Positions 1-7,602 of a DNA stretch of 64,000 bases are shown in pieces (the first letter of the stretch is position 1; the number at the start of each line of letters is the position of its first letter). A program made the position numbers and the translations under genes. The notes under the pieces were generated by a model. That model had not been told where the DNA came from. It made no database searches and saw only the letters and a list, made by a program, of their open reading frames with translations. The stretch comes from Vibrio gangliei (GTDB lineage: Bacteria; Pseudomonadota; Gammaproteobacteria; Enterobacterales; Vibrionaceae), in the NCBI RefSeq assembly GCF_026001925.1, contig NZ_AP021869.1, positions 1,798,001 to 1,862,000 of the forward strand, written 5' to 3'.

Positions 1-1
1 A

Positions 2-1324
2 GCGACTATGGTAGGAGAACAAACAACCCTTTCGCGCATCATTCAATTAGTGCGCCAAGCGCAAAGCAGTAAACCGGAATTAGCGCGCCTAGCCGATAAA
101 ATATCTTCCGTATTCGTGCCAGTCGTGATTGCAATAGCACTGATTGCCGCTGCGATTTGGTATTGGGTTGGTCCTGCGCCGCAAGCCAGTTACATGTTAG
201 TTGTGGTCACAACCGTCCTTATCATCGCCTGCCCGTGCGCACTAGGCTTAGCGACACCACTGTCAGTCACGGTTGGCGTCGGTAAAGCGGCCGAGCTTGG
301 CATCTTAATTAAAGACGCTGAAGTGCTGCAAACCGCAAGTCAAATTCAAACCATCGTATTTGATAAAACCGGCACCCTCACACAAGGCAAACCGAGTGTA
401 CAAAGCGCGCAGTCTCTGCGAGAGAATGACGATGAATTATGGCAAAACATTCATCAAATTGAGGCGCAATCAGAACATCCTCTTGCGCAAGCCGTGTGCG
501 ATTACATTGAAGCAACCTATCCCGATGCAAGCCAAGCAAAACATTCGCTCACTCATTATCAAACCGAGCGTGGCTTAGGGGTGACGGGCACAATTAATGG
601 CCAGCAATATTGGATTGGTAGCCCACGCTATTTAGAGCAAAACAATGTTGATTTATCGCATCACAAAAACGAACTGACACAGCTAGAACAACAAGCACAA
701 ACGCCAATTATGGTTGCCCAAAATACAGAGTTGGCCGCCATTATTGGAGTGTCCGATCCTATCCGTGAAGAATCTAAAGCCACCATTGATAAGTTGCATC
801 AAATGGGCATCGAAGCCGTGCTGCTTTCTGGTGATCATCCATCGGTAGCCGAGGCCATTGGCAAACAACTTGGTATTGATAAAGTGATTGCCGGTGTGAT
901 GCCAGATCAAAAAGCAGAGCATATTCGCCAGCTTCAACAGTCTGATAATGAACAGCGCATTGTCGCTATGGTGGGTGATGGTATCAATGATGCACCAGCC
1001 TTAGCGCAAGCCGATGTCGGGATAGCGATGGGTAGCGGCTCTGACATCGCGATAGAAAATGCCAACATGACGTTGTTAAAATCGTCACCATTGGCAATCG
1101 TACACGGGATTGAATTATCCAAAGCGACAGTGAAAAATATTAAACAAAACCTACTTGGCGCATTTATTTATAACACCTTAGGTATCCCGATTGCCGCCGG
1201 TGTCTTGTATCCAGTATTTGGCATCATGTTAAGCCCTGTCGTTGCGGGCGCAGCCATGGCCTTATCGTCAATCACCGTCGTCAGTAACGCCAATAGATTA
1301 CGGTTGTTTCAGTCTGGGGATTAA
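2..1324 (+). CDS. copA: Copper-exporting P1B-type ATPase CopA, C-terminal part (cut by window start)
   Basis: This is a heavy-metal P-type ATPase that pumps Cu(I) out of the cytoplasm through the inner membrane. The reading frame is already open at base 2, so the N-terminal metal-binding domains and first membrane helices lie outside the window. Visible, in order, are a transmembrane pair ending in the metal-site motif CPC (about residue 75 of the fragment), the phosphorylation loop DKTGTLT (about residue 119), a conserved HP motif in the nucleotide domain (SEHPLA), the hinge motif GDGINDAPAL (about residue 323) and two C-terminal helices. The CPC motif together with the HP loop is typical of Cu+/Ag+ pumps. 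No regulator or chaperone gene is visible. The substrate is inferred from family motifs. Confidence 0.92.
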   Translation, partial: ATMVGEQTTLSRIIQLVRQAQSSKPELARLADKISSVFVPVVIAIALIAAAIWYWVGPAPQASYMLVVVTTVLIIACPCALGLATPLSVTVGVGKAAELGILIKDAEVLQTASQIQTIVFDKTGTLTQGKPSVQSAQSLRENDDELWQNIHQIEAQSEHPLAQAVCDYIEATYPDASQAKHSLTHYQTERGLGVTGTINGQQYWIGSPRYLEQNNVDLSHHKNELTQLEQQAQTPIMVAQNTELAAIIGVSDPIREESKATIDKLHQMGIEAVLLSGDHPSVAEAIGKQLGIDKVIAGVMPDQKAEHIRQLQQSDNEQRIVAMVGDGINDAPALAQADVGIAMGSGSDIAIENANMTLLKSSPLAIVHGIELSKATVKNIKQNLLGAFIYNTLGIPIAAGVLYPVFGIMLSPVVAGAAMALSSITVVSNANRLRLFQSGD

Positions 1325-1350
1325 CTTTAGCCGCTTCAAGTAAGACGGGT

Positions 1351-1380
1351 ATAGCATGAGAAAAAATAGATTCATGCTAT
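1351..1380. repeat. Perfect 9-bp inverted repeat downstream of copA
   Basis: ATAGCATGA (1351-1359) pairs exactly with TCATGCTAT (1372-1380) across a 12-nt loop. It lies between the copA stop codon and the next gene. It could act as a weak terminator, but no T-run follows on the + strand, so the function is uncertain. Confidence 0.5.
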
Positions 1381-1414
1381 CCTCAATTTAATTCACTCAT
1401 CCTGCGAGTATAAA

Positions 1415-2287
1415 ATGAAAAATTGGCGTCCTTTTCTATTATCTTTGCTATCACTTCCGTCACTTTGGCTTAGTCATACCGCTCACGCAGAACCTATGGT
1501 TTGGAAAGCCACCAAAGGACAACAGCAGCTCATGTTAATTGGCACCATTCACCTGGGTGACAAAAGCATGTATCCACTGCCTATGCCATTGGAAAACTTC
1601 CTAAAAATCAGTGATGGGTTGGTATTAGAAACGGATGTTGAAGATGCGCCCGATCTTGATTTCACAGGAGTATTACTCACTCGGGATGTACTCAATAACC
1701 AGCAACAACTCCAGCTAGAAGCAGTGGCACAAGAACTGAAATTAAACCCACAAGTATTGCTGGATATTCCACCTTGGCTGACTGCTGTGACCATTGAAAA
1801 CCAAACCTTTCAGCAATTGGGTTACGATGCTGACAGCGGTGTGGATCAAACCTTGTTGAAACAAGCGCAAAGCCTCAACGTCCCTCTGCTGACGTTTGAA
1901 ACCATGGCCGAGCAATTGCATGTTCTGCAAACGCTGCCAGACAATGGTAAAGATTTATTATTAGAATCCATCAGCGATGAACAAAACAACACAGATATCT
2001 ACACCTGCTTGATCCAAAGTTGGAAAGACGGCGATAAAGAAACGTTATTAGACATCTTAGAAACCGCCGATTGGGATGATGCCACCAGCAGCCAATTACT
2101 CACTTCACGCAATAAAAAATGGATCGAAAAAATCATCGATCCACAGTTCCTTGCCCCGACAGGAAAATACGTTATTGCGGTGGGCGCTCTGCACCTTATC
2201 GGCCAGCATAACCTGCGTGAGCTATTAGGTCAGCAAGGCTACGAGATCGAACTACTCACCACCAGCAATACTGCGCAGTGTCGTTAA
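1415..2287 (+). CDS. TraB/GumN family secreted protein
   Basis: The 290-residue product begins with a clear Sec signal peptide (hydrophobic core LLSLLSLPSLWL, probable cleavage after AHA near residue 25), so it should act in the periplasm or at the cell surface. The mature part contains the TraB/GumN signature: an N-terminal LIGTIHLGD stretch (about residues 41-49) and a C-terminal GALHLIGQHNL stretch (about residues 257-267). These GxxH motifs are thought to form a metal-binding active site related to Tiki-type metalloproteases, but the substrate of the bacterial proteins is not established. It is transcribed on its own, convergent with the RNA methyltransferase gene, and the two genes overlap by 4 nt at their 3' ends. 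Confidence 0.82.
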   Translation: MKNWRPFLLSLLSLPSLWLSHTAHAEPMVWKATKGQQQLMLIGTIHLGDKSMYPLPMPLENFLKISDGLVLETDVEDAPDLDFTGVLLTRDVLNNQQQLQLEAVAQELKLNPQVLLDIPPWLTAVTIENQTFQQLGYDADSGVDQTLLKQAQSLNVPLLTFETMAEQLHVLQTLPDNGKDLLLESISDEQNNTDIYTCLIQSWKDGDKETLLDILETADWDDATSSQLLTSRNKKWIEKIIDPQFLAPTGKYVIAVGALHLIGQHNLRELLGQQGYEIELLTTSNTAQCR

Positions 2288-2802
2288 TCTACCTGTAATT
2301 TATTGCGATTATCACGGCTCTTACGGATCAACTCATCGCCTTGTTCTATGTTTGACGATTTAGCAAGGCGATCGTAAAGCAACACGTTCACTGACGCGGC
2401 TAGATTCATACACCCCACCGTCGGCACATAAACCACGGCATCGGCTTTAGACACCACACTTTGATCTATGCTGCCATCTTCCGGCCCAAACACATATAAC
2501 GCGTTTTCAGGGTGCTGAAATTCAGGCAATGGAATCGCCCCTTCGGCAAGCTCTACACACACAACTTTGGTACCCGGGCTTAAACCTTGCAGCATGTCAT
2601 CCACCCCATCCAGCGGAATTTTACGCGTCATACTTTTAGTATCCGTATGAAACTTGGCAGCTTTTTCATAACGCACGCCAGTATAACGGACCGCATCCGC
2701 TCGATAACACCCCGCCGCACGCATGACAGCACCGACATTAGAAGGACTTTTAGGGTTAGTTAGGCCGATGGTGACTTTGCTCTTTAAAGTTTTGGCTAGC
2801 AT
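2284..2802 (-). CDS. TrmH/SpoU family RNA 2'-O-methyltransferase
   Basis: The 172-residue protein has the SPOUT methyltransferase pattern: motif 1 near the N-terminus (TNPKSPSNVGAVMRAAGC), motif 2 (YVFGPEDGSID, about residues 103-113) and the knotted SAM-binding motif 3 (MNLAASVNVLLYD, about residues 131-143). Proteins of this family transfer a methyl group from S-adenosylmethionine to ribose 2'-OH in tRNA or rRNA. The protein is close to a minimal SpoU domain, without the extra N-terminal RNA-binding domain of RlmB. The specific target cannot be read from the sequence. It ends convergently with the TraB-like gene and overlaps its last codons. Confidence 0.85.
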   Translation of the reverse strand: MLAKTLKSKVTIGLTNPKSPSNVGAVMRAAGCYRADAVRYTGVRYEKAAKFHTDTKSMTRKIPLDGVDDMLQGLSPGTKVVCVELAEGAIPLPEFQHPENALYVFGPEDGSIDQSVVSKADAVVYVPTVGCMNLAASVNVLLYDRLAKSSNIEQGDELIRKSRDNRNKLQVD

Positions 2803-2872
2803 GGTTATTTTCTATAAGTCATAAAAAGGCCGTGATTCTAGCAAAAATCCCTGTTTAAAGTGAGGAAAAATA

Positions 2873-4048
2873 TCAGGCATTTTGACGGCGCATGCCATCA
2901 GTCGCGCCCCATAATGCAACGAGGCTACTGCAAACCACACCAAACGCGACTACCCATAAATTGTCATCACTAAAATACGCCACTAATCCACTGATGATTG
3001 ACGCCGTGAAAAACTGCATAAATCCAAGTAAGCCAGAAGCCTTACCGGCGTTTTGTTTAAAGTATTGCAGATAACAAGCATTGGTGTTTGGCATGATGCC
3101 AGCATTGGTAGACACCATAAGCAGAAAACCAATTGCAACGCCATAAATACTATTTGGTAGCAAGGCCACAGAAACAAATAAAGTAAGCGCACCACACAAT
3201 TGCAACTGGATAAAGCGAACCAATAACAACGCTGGATCGTACTTTTTCAATAACGCGCTATTAAGACGGTTGATACACACCAAGCCTACAACATTGATTA
3301 AAAACAGCATCGAAAAGTGTTTTTCTGATAAGCCAAAATATTCCATAAACACAAATGGTGAATTGGTGAGATAAATCATCATCACGCTAAAACCAAATGT
3401 TAACGATAACAAATAACCCAACACGGCTCGTTGACGAAAGACCTCGGAATAACTCATCAATTTAGGACGATGTTCTGAAGAGTTCACCACAGGTTTGGGG
3501 ATCACTTTCCAGGCAACACACGCAAAAATAATACCTAAGCAGCCAAGGAAAATAAAAATAAAGTGCCAGTTCAAAACAGCAAGAATCAGAGTACCTACGC
3601 TCGGCGCAACAGAAGGAGCAATCATCATAATTAACGCAATCAAGGAAAATAATCGCGCCGCTTCTCGCCCTTCTGCATTATCTCGTATTAAGGCCGGTAC
3701 ACAGGCTACCGCCATGCCTCCACCGAGTGCTTGTACTAAGCGGAAGAGCCATAAAGCCTCTATCGAGTGAATCGTTGCGATCGCAAGACTGCCGATGGCA
3801 TAGACTAACAAACCTGCAATCATCACTTTTTGGCGGCCATAGTTATCCGAAAATTGACCGCCCAATAACTGGCCAATCGACAAGCCAAAAACGTAGAGGC
3901 TCACTGTCATCGACACCCAATGAATATCAACATTAAGTTGAGAAGTAATGGTAGGTATCGCAGGCAAATAGGTATCAATCGAAAATGGGCTTAATGCGAA
4001 TACACAGGCCAATAAAACAATCAATGACTTAGGAACTGACTTAGCCAT
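2873..4048 (-). CDS. MFS multidrug exporter, Bcr/CflA type
   Basis: This is a 391-residue major facilitator protein with about 12 hydrophobic helices. The N-terminal SPFSIDTYLPAIP motif and the loop motif GGQFSDNYGRQKVM (about residues 63-76) place it in the Bcr/CflA drug:H+ antiporter group of the inner membrane. The start is supported by AAAGGAG seven to eight bases upstream of the ATG at 4048. It is divergent from a MarR-type regulator 130 bp away, a common arrangement in which the repressor controls the pump. The substrate is unknown; drug export is inferred from the subfamily. Confidence 0.85.
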   Translation of the reverse strand: MAKSVPKSLIVLLACVFALSPFSIDTYLPAIPTITSQLNVDIHWVSMTVSLYVFGLSIGQLLGGQFSDNYGRQKVMIAGLLVYAIGSLAIATIHSIEALWLFRLVQALGGGMAVACVPALIRDNAEGREAARLFSLIALIMMIAPSVAPSVGTLILAVLNWHFIFIFLGCLGIIFACVAWKVIPKPVVNSSEHRPKLMSYSEVFRQRAVLGYLLSLTFGFSVMMIYLTNSPFVFMEYFGLSEKHFSMLFLINVVGLVCINRLNSALLKKYDPALLLVRFIQLQLCGALTLFVSVALLPNSIYGVAIGFLLMVSTNAGIMPNTNACYLQYFKQNAGKASGLLGFMQFFTASIISGLVAYFSDDNLWVVAFGVVCSSLVALWGATDGMRRQNA

Positions 4049-4129
4049 TATAAACTCCTTTTACGAAAGGCTATTAAATCTGAAAATCGTGATTTCCAAA
4101 ACGAGATTTAACAAAATGATAACTAGCAC

Positions 4130-4149
4130 TTATCTTTCTAGCAAGATAA
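4130..4149. promoter_or_regulatory. Candidate MarR operator between exporter and regulator
   Basis: A perfect inverted repeat, TTATCTT (4130-4136), 6-nt spacer, AAGATAA (4143-4149), lies in the divergent intergenic region 30 bp upstream of the regulator start. Its size and AT-rich symmetry fit MarR dimer sites. Binding is inferred from position and symmetry only. Confidence 0.5.
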
Positions 4150-4178
4150 AATTAAACCCAAATACAGGGAGAGGATTT

Positions 4179-4670
4179 ATGGCAGATAAAATTACCGTCT
4201 CAGAGCTACTATCATTAGGTTCTATCACTGAACGAAACCGACTTCCCTTTGAAGGGATGACATTACGTCTTCACCGTATCTCGGATTACCTAAAAGCAGA
4301 CGTTCAACAACACCTAGCCCCATACCAACTACAACAAGCTGATTTCAGTATTTTGATCAGCTTGTATCGCCAAGGAAAACCTTATAACACCTCACCAACC
4401 CTGCTTTATAAAACCATGTTATTCAGTTCGGGTGGACTAACAAAAGTATTAGCACGAGTCGAAGAAAAGCAGCTTATTGAGCGTATTGATAATCCAGAAG
4501 ATAAAAGAAGTAAGTTGGTGCAATTAACGGAAATCGGTTTACAAACCATTGAGAGTATTTTGGATAAGCTACAACAATCCCGACAACAAAAGCTGTCCTG
4601 CTTAAATGCACAAGAACAAAAACAATTTGAAGAGCTACTAACAAAAATACTGAATGATTGGGAAGGGTAA
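4179..4670 (+). CDS. MarR family transcriptional regulator
   Basis: The 163-residue winged-helix regulator has the MarR core: LQQADFSILISLYRQG (recognition-domain entry) and the wing region LIERIDNPEDKRSKLVQLTEIG, which carries the conserved DxRSKxxxLT pattern. I chose the ATG at 4179 because GGGAGAGG lies just upstream with proper spacing; an in-frame ATG-type start at 4089 would extend the protein by 30 residues without a comparable ribosome site and through the candidate operator. It is divergent from the Bcr/CflA-type exporter and probably represses it and itself, with a ligand that cannot be predicted. Confidence 0.85.
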   Translation: MADKITVSELLSLGSITERNRLPFEGMTLRLHRISDYLKADVQQHLAPYQLQQADFSILISLYRQGKPYNTSPTLLYKTMLFSSGGLTKVLARVEEKQLIERIDNPEDKRSKLVQLTEIGLQTIESILDKLQQSRQQKLSCLNAQEQKQFEELLTKILNDWEG

Positions 4671-4679
4671 ACGAAAAAA

Positions 4680-4697
4680 TGCACCATTGCTGATGCA
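4680..4697 (-). repeat. Decayed terminator-like hairpin, distal end of tRNA-Pro array
   Basis: This short imperfect hairpin matches the first terminator of the array (4875-4908) in its loop (CCATTGCTGA), but the stem has lost several pairs. It follows the second tRNA-Pro fragment when read on the minus strand, and so completes a fragment-plus-hairpin repeat unit. Confidence 0.5.
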
Positions 4698-4710
4698 GCT
4701 TTCTCTAATA

Positions 4711-4762
4711 TGGTTGGTGAAGAGCCAAGATTCTAATATCAAACGAACCCCCGACCCGTCGG
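4711..4762 (-). pseudogene. Decayed tRNA-Pro 3' fragment, copy 2
   Basis: Read on the minus strand, the fragment begins with CCGACGGGTCGGGGGTTCG and ends with CTCTTCACCAACCA, matching the T-arm and acceptor end of the intact tRNA-Pro gene at 4914-4990. Compared with that gene, about 11 bases (TTTGATATTAG) are inserted after TTCG and CCC is replaced by TTGG near the end. The 5' half of the tRNA is absent, so it cannot be functional as a tRNA. Confidence 0.75.
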
Positions 4763-4772
4763 AATTAAAACG

Positions 4773-4804
4773 AAAAAGGCTCCGCATTTCTGCAGAGCCT
4801 TTTT
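4773..4804 (-). terminator. Terminator hairpin between tRNA-Pro fragments
   Basis: AAAAAGGCTC and GAGCCTTTTT form a perfect 10-bp stem around a 12-nt loop. T-runs on both strands would allow bidirectional termination. It lies between fragment copies 1 and 2. Confidence 0.75.
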
Positions 4805-4811
4805 CTTAATA

Positions 4812-4863
4812 TGGTCGGTGAAGAGCCAAGATTCTAATATCAGACGAACCTCCGACCCGTCGG
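4812..4863 (-). pseudogene. Decayed tRNA-Pro 3' fragment, copy 1
   Basis: On the minus strand this is CCGACGGGTCGGAGGTTCG, the insert TCTGATATTAG, then AATCTTGG and CTCTTCACCGACCA. It retains the exact acceptor end and CCA of the intact tRNA-Pro. Copies 1 and 2 share the same insertion and substitutions, so the damaged fragment was itself duplicated. Confidence 0.78.
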
Positions 4864-4874
4864 AGTTTAAATGC

Positions 4875-4908
4875 AAAAAAGCCGCACCATTGCTGATGCG
4901 GCTTTTTT
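4875..4908 (-). terminator. Rho-independent terminator of tRNA-Pro
   Basis: AAAAAAGCCGCA and TGCGGCTTTTTT form a perfect 12-bp stem around a 10-nt loop, directly downstream of the tRNA-Pro gene on the minus strand. Confidence 0.88.
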
Positions 4909-4913
4909 AAAAG

Positions 4914-4990
<77 letters not shown>

Positions 4991-5028
4991 AGAATCATGT
5001 CAGCAATGTGTCGCTGAATGAGATGCGT

Positions 5029-5056
5029 ATATTACGGATTTAATGAGTATTGGCAA
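5029..5056 (-). promoter_or_regulatory. Sigma-70 promoter of tRNA-Pro
   Basis: On the minus strand TTGCCA (5056-5051) and TAATAT (5034-5029) are separated by 16 bp, about 40 bp upstream of the mature tRNA 5' end. These are strong matches to the -35 and -10 consensus. Confidence 0.72.
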
Positions 5057-5188
5057 GGGGTTTTCAGTAATTTTTTCGATATTTTAAAAAAATCGGTTTG
5101 ATCGCTGAATTAGTAACCAGATAAAATTTCTTTCTCAAGTCCGAAAGCTATAATTTGCAAAAACTCGAATTACGAAGTAGTGGTGCCG

Positions 5189-5773
5189 ATGATGACTGAC
5201 GACAACGATGTAGATTTATTCCAACAAATGATGGGCGACGTCAAACCAATCAAACAAGACACAACTGTTCGTTTGAAAGAAAGAACCATCACCGAGGCAC
5301 ACCTCGCTCGACGAAAAGCGGCAGTATCGCTTGCGGATGAATACGATGAGTATCTTTCACTTGATAACGCGCCGATGCTACGACCTGATGATATTTTGGA
5401 GTATAAGAAAGACGGCGTGCAAGATGGCGTATTCCGCAAACTTCGCCTCGGAAAATACCCAATTACCGCCAAACTCGACTTACACCGCCGCACACTAGAG
5501 CAGGCACGTGATGATGTGGTGTCGTTTTTGCGCCAAGCACAGCGTTTAGATACTCGCAGCGTATTAATCGTACATGGCAAAGGTGAGCGCTCTAACCCTC
5601 CTGCTTTGATGAAGAGCTATTTGGCTGCCTGGCTAGAACAAATTTCTGATGTCATGTGCTTTCATTCTGCTCAACCTTTTCACGGTGGCAGTGGCGCGGT
5701 TTATGTACTGATCAAGAAAAGCGCGGAAATGAAACTGGATAACCGTGAGCGCCATCAAAAGCGCATGAGTTAA
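5189..5773 (+). CDS. smrA: Smr-domain endonuclease-like protein SmrA (YdaL family)
   Basis: The roughly 195-residue protein ends in a Smr domain (about residues 90-180) with the LDLHRRT motif and the HGKGER and HGGSGAVYV motifs typical of the family. The N-terminal DVDLFQQMMGDVKPIK and the FRKLRLGKYP segment match E. coli YdaL/SmrA more than SmrB. Smr domains related to MutS2 have nicking or RNA-cleaving activity; the cellular role of SmrA is not settled. Two adjacent ATG codons (5189 and 5192) are possible starts and there is no strong ribosome site for either. It is divergent from tRNA-Pro and is followed by a terminator. Confidence 0.85.
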   Translation: MMTDDNDVDLFQQMMGDVKPIKQDTTVRLKERTITEAHLARRKAAVSLADEYDEYLSLDNAPMLRPDDILEYKKDGVQDGVFRKLRLGKYPITAKLDLHRRTLEQARDDVVSFLRQAQRLDTRSVLIVHGKGERSNPPALMKSYLAAWLEQISDVMCFHSAQPFHGGSGAVYVLIKKSAEMKLDNRERHQKRMS

Positions 5774-5794
5774 GTTCAGCTTTAACCACTATTC

Positions 5795-5823
5795 GAGACA
5801 GTTTTTAACGCTGTCTCTTTTTC
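5795..5823 (+). terminator. Rho-independent terminator of smrA
   Basis: GAGACAG (5795-5801) pairs with CTGTCTC (5811-5817) and is followed by a T-rich run, 22 bp after the smrA stop codon. Confidence 0.75.
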
Positions 5824-5919
5824 ATCCAAACTGCTAAACTCGGCCCCACTTTACCGCTCAGCAATTCTAGCTAATTATTGTCTGAGCATTTCCGTTGTGA
5901 AACGTCAAAAGAGATTATT

Positions 5920-6996
5920 ATGACCAACCAAACTTCTGTAACCAACCAAACTGGCGCTATTCGTTTAAATAAATTCATCAGTGATTCTGGTTTTTGCTCC
6001 CGCCGTGAAGCAGACAAACTCATCGACCAAGGCCGTGTGACCATTAATGGTATCGTGCCGGAAATGGGCACAAAAGTTCTACCTGGTGATGAAGTTGAAG
6101 TGGATAACAAACCGATCCGCAACAAAGAAAAACCGATTTATATTGCGCTTAATAAACCAACGGGTATCACCTGTACTACCGAACGTCACGTGGAAGGAAA
6201 CATTGTTGATTTTATTGGTCATCGCAAACGTATTTTCCCGATTGGTCGTTTAGATAAACCGTCGGATGGTTTGATTTTCTTAACCAACGATGGCGACATC
6301 GTGAATAAAATCTTACGTGCTGGCAACGCACATGAAAAAGAATATGTGGTACGTGTCGATAAACCGATCACTGATGAGTTTATTCAAAAAATGGGCTCAG
6401 GTGTTGATATTTTAGATACAACAACCCTACCTTGTCAGGTGAGTAAAGAAACCGATTTCTCATTTCGTATCGTGCTTACCCAAGGCTTAAACCGCCAAAT
6501 TCGCCGCATGTGTGAAGCGCTTGGTTATGATGTCTATAAGCTGCGCCGCGTACGCATTATGAACATCACTATTGATGGCCTTCCTAATGGCAAATGGCGC
6601 TATTTAACCGATGCAGAAATTGCTGAAATTCACAGTATGATTGAAGGCTCTAGCGGCACAGAAGAAGCGTCAAAAGTAGCGGCAGATGGCAAATACATCG
6701 CCAAAGCAACCGATGCTAAACTGCATGATGCCCGCAAACAAGCGCAAGCTGAAAAAGAACGCGAATTGAAAAAAGAACAAGCGGGTCAATTTAAGACTTA
6801 CCGCGGCAAGGGTGAATTTGAGCGTAAACCTAACAATTCAAAAAGCCGCAATGGTGAACGCTCTGGTGGCAACCGTAGCCGCAACCAAGATAAACCGAAA
6901 TCTGGTGCCAACTCTCAAGGCAAGCCAGCCAATAAAGGCTCTCGTTTTGGTAACTCAAACAGCAGCACCATCAAAAAATGGACGCCAAAGAAGTAA
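5920..6996 (+). CDS. rluF: 23S rRNA pseudouridine(2604) synthase RluF
   Basis: RluF converts uridine to pseudouridine in 23S rRNA (position 2604 in E. coli). The protein has an N-terminal S4 RNA-binding domain ([21 protein letters not shown], about residues 10-30) and the RsuA/RluF catalytic motif [12 protein letters not shown], whose Asp is the nucleophile. [18 protein letters not shown] is the family's second signature. I chose the ATG at 5920 because AAGAG precedes it; an upstream in-frame start at 5878 adds 14 residues without support. The last 100 or so residues are a basic, Lys/Arg/Asn/Ser-rich low-complexity tail, probably a disordered RNA-binding extension. Confidence 0.92.
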   Translation: MTNQTSVTNQTGAIRLNKFISDSGFCSRREADKLIDQGRVTINGIVPEMGTKVLPGDEVEVDNKPIRNKEKPIYIALNKPTGITCTTERHVEGNIVDFIGHRKRIFPIGRLDKPSDGLIFLTNDGDIVNKILRAGNAHEKEYVVRVDKPITDEFIQKMGSGVDILDTTTLPCQVSKETDFSFRIVLTQGLNRQIRRMCEALGYDVYKLRRVRIMNITIDGLPNGKWRYLTDAEIAEIHSMIEGSSGTEEASKVAADGKYIAKATDAKLHDARKQAQAEKERELKKEQAGQFKTYRGKGEFERKPNNSKSRNGERSGGNRSRNQDKPKSGANSQGKPANKGSRFGNSNSSTIKKWTPKK

Positions 6997-7010
6997 AAAT
7001 AGAACGGTCT

Positions 7011-7271
7011 TTAGGAACCGTAATGAAAACGAAGTTGAGCAATAAGAATCGTATTGTCGTGATAGCGATAAACGATTCGGTGCTCATCATTAATTCGCCG
7101 GGACCAATAACCTGACAAGCCATGCTTTAATGGCTCAGGCTTACCAATCCCGTCATAAGGTTCTCTTTGTATATCTTTAATTAATAAATTTATACGTTTG
7201 AGAACCTTCTTATCTGTACTTTGCCAATATAAATAATCCTCCCAAGCGTGACTAGAAAAGGTCAATTTCAT
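7011..7271 (-). CDS. yoeB: Toxin YoeB (mRNA endoribonuclease)
   Basis: This 86-residue basic protein matches the YoeB/Txe toxin family: N-terminal LTFSSHAWEDYLYWQ, KRINLLIKDIQREPYDGIGKPEPLKHGLSGYWSRRI in the middle and the aromatic C-terminus RFHYGS containing the catalytic His-Tyr pair. YoeB cleaves mRNA in the ribosomal A site and is held inactive by YefM. Its ATG overlaps the last 4 bases of yefM (ATGA), indicating translational coupling. The pair lies between rluF and an exporter operon. Relative to usual YoeB (about 84 residues) the length is normal, and the final residues Gly-Ser are a small extension. Confidence 0.93.
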   Translation of the reverse strand: MKLTFSSHAWEDYLYWQSTDKKVLKRINLLIKDIQREPYDGIGKPEPLKHGLSGYWSRRINDEHRIVYRYHDNTILIAQLRFHYGS

Positions 7272-7519
7272 TCAAGTAATTCCCTTTCTTGTCCTTGTCC
7301 AGATTCAAGTTCAGCAATTGACTCCAATAAACGTCGAGCATTGGTTGGGGCTCGAAGCAAGTAGGTGGTCTCTTGCATCGCTTCATAATCTTCCAGTGAA
7401 ATCATCACAACAGGCGCTTCACTTTTACGGGTGATGATCACCGGAGCATGATCAGCACAGACTTTTTCCATCGTACTCGCCAAATTTGCGCGAGCCGCGG
7501 TATAACTAATTGCGTCCAT
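7268..7519 (-). CDS. yefM: Antitoxin YefM (Phd/YefM family)
   Basis: The 83-residue antitoxin carries the Phd/YefM N-terminal DNA-binding fold (MDAISYTAARANLASTMEKV, then VIITRKSEAPVVMISLEDYEAMQETTYLL) and a C-terminal acidic tail (ESIAELESGQGQERELLE) that wraps the toxin. The start at 7519 is supported by GGAGG seven bases upstream; a longer reading frame to 7585 runs through the operator. YefM with YoeB represses its own promoter, and the TGTAC-core palindrome upstream fits that model. The stop codon overlaps the yoeB start. Confidence 0.93.
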   Translation of the reverse strand: MDAISYTAARANLASTMEKVCADHAPVIITRKSEAPVVMISLEDYEAMQETTYLLRAPTNARRLLESIAELESGQGQERELLE

Positions 7520-7536
7520 GATAACCTCCAAAATGT

Positions 7537-7558
7537 GCATGTACGTTTTTATGTACAT
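7537..7558 (-). promoter_or_regulatory. YefM-type operator with ATGTAC cores
   Basis: The palindrome ATGTACAT (7551-7558) and a second ATGTAC core (7539-7544) lie 20 to 40 bp upstream of the yefM start codon. The YefM operator studied in E. coli contains two palindromes with TGTACA cores, so the spacing and sequence support autoregulation here. Confidence 0.7.
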
Positions 7559-7602
7559 ACTAGAGATCGTCTGTTCAAATTTCAAGCAAAAGGAGTGAGA
7601 AA

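Noticed and set aside
5878..5919. Longer start for RluF at 5878
   Set aside because: The extra 14 residues have no family counterpart, and a ribosome site precedes the ATG at 5920.
7000..7030. Terminator between rluF and yoeB
   Set aside because: Only a 5-bp imperfect stem without a T-run was found.
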